Shown: positions 63,792 through 64,000 of the stretch, piece after piece | Layout of the letters: each line of letters opens with the position of its first letter | Position numbering within the stretch: the stretch's first letter is position 1 | Assembly: GCF_026130605.1 (NCBI RefSeq) | Contig: NZ_JANFAU010000004.1 | Location: 124,001 to 188,000, forward strand | Reading direction: 5' to 3' | From: Sphingomonas lycopersici | GTDB lineage: Bacteria; Pseudomonadota; Alphaproteobacteria; Sphingomonadales; Sphingomonadaceae | Length of the DNA stretch: 64,000 nt | The notes under the pieces: generated by a model | What the model saw: the letters and a program-made list of their open reading frames with translations, nothing else | Database searches by the model: none | What the model was told of the DNA's origin: nothing | Made by a program: the position numbers and the translations under genes

Positions 63792-64000
63792 AGGGCATCA
63801 TCCTCGCCGGCGGGTCCGGCACGCGGCTCCATCCGGCGACGCTGGCGATCAACAAGCAGCTGCTGCCAGTCTATGACAAGCCGATGATCTATTATCCGCT
63901 GTCGGTGCTGATGATGGCCGGCATCCGCGATATCCTGATCATCTCCAGCCCCGAATTCATCGACAATTACCGCCGCATGTTCGGCACCGGCAGCGACTGG
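63788..64000 (+). CDS. rfbA: Glucose-1-phosphate thymidylyltransferase, N-terminal part
   Basis: First 71 residues only; the gene runs off the right edge. [20 protein letters not shown] (1-20) is the nucleotidyltransferase signature and [20 protein letters not shown] follows. First step of the dTDP-rhamnose pathway. The ATG at 63788 overlaps the rfbD stop. Confidence 0.95.
   Translation, partial: MKGIILAGGSGTRLHPATLAINKQLLPVYDKPMIYYPLSVLMMAGIRDILIISSPEFIDNYRRMFGTGSDW

Overview
The window is high-GC chromosomal DNA from an alphaproteobacterium, most likely a Sphingomonas-like member of the Sphingomonadaceae. The evidence is the split ATP synthase with paired b/b' subunits in an F0-only operon (atpI-B-E-F'-F), a two-piece methionine synthase, the rpmH-rnpA-yidD-yidC-engB string, a Tim44-like gene divergent from secB, many GTG/TTG starts in NTGA overlaps, and abundant REP-like inverted repeats. 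I see no rRNA or tRNA gene, CRISPR array, insertion sequence or prophage. This is core chromosome dominated by housekeeping genes. Gene density is near saturation, and almost all very long antisense reading frames are GC-bias shadows.

Layout. 1-4.7 kb: end of cysK, an acyl-CoA dehydrogenase with its MerR regulator, hisI and a lipoprotein, then a short promoter/small-ORF/terminator unit ahead of an unknown gene. 4.9-7.4 kb: F0 ATP synthase operon. 7.6-11.4 kb: ydbH-ynbE-ydbL envelope lipid-transport operon. 11.7-18.3 kb: radC, then a methionine/SAM-cycle operon (ArsR-methyltransferase regulator, metF, metH N-part, metH C-part) under a 20-bp perfect palindrome. 18.5-22.7 kb: two lipoproteins, an aldo/keto reductase, an L,D-transpeptidase, an acetyltransferase and YifB/ComM. 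22.9-26.5 kb: a PGPGW membrane protein and the rpmH-rnpA-yidD-yidC-engB string. 26.8-33.4 kb: GST, cupin/dapE divergent pair, GGDEF-EAL protein, and timA-mltA-smr. 33.6-37.3 kb: secB, murJ, trpS and a PspC-domain gene behind a sigma-54-type promoter. 37.3-40.3 kb: dnaA, rpsT, mutM. 40.5-47.1 kb: ubiE-ubiB-membrane protein-coaBC-dut-secreted protein-ThiF/MoeB. 47.3-52.6 kb: nucleotide-sugar genes (UDP-glucuronate epimerase, galU, wecB, wecC) and a phosphatase. 52.6-60.2 kb: FKBP, rpsU, a two-component system, cysS, a K+ channel, a GFA protein and an M48 protease. 60.3-64 kb: a D-hydroxyacid dehydrogenase and rfbC-B-D-A for dTDP-L-rhamnose, cut by the right edge.

How the genes work together. 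Envelope and surface-polysaccharide functions recur: galU, wecBC and rfbCBDA supply sugar nucleotides; murJ, mltA and an L,D-transpeptidase act on peptidoglycan; yidC/yidD and secB handle membrane insertion and export; ydbH/ynbE/ydbL bridge the two membranes. I found no convincing large undescribed system. The observations most worth checking are small and regulatory: the leaderless-looking 24-codon ORF plus terminator near 4.1-4.26 kb, a 34-bp hairpin with the rnpA start codon in its loop, one palindromic Shine-Dalgarno serving divergent dapE and a cupin gene, the rpsT promoter nested in the mutM terminator, the terminator in the cysS leader, and a sigma-54-type site before a lone pspC.
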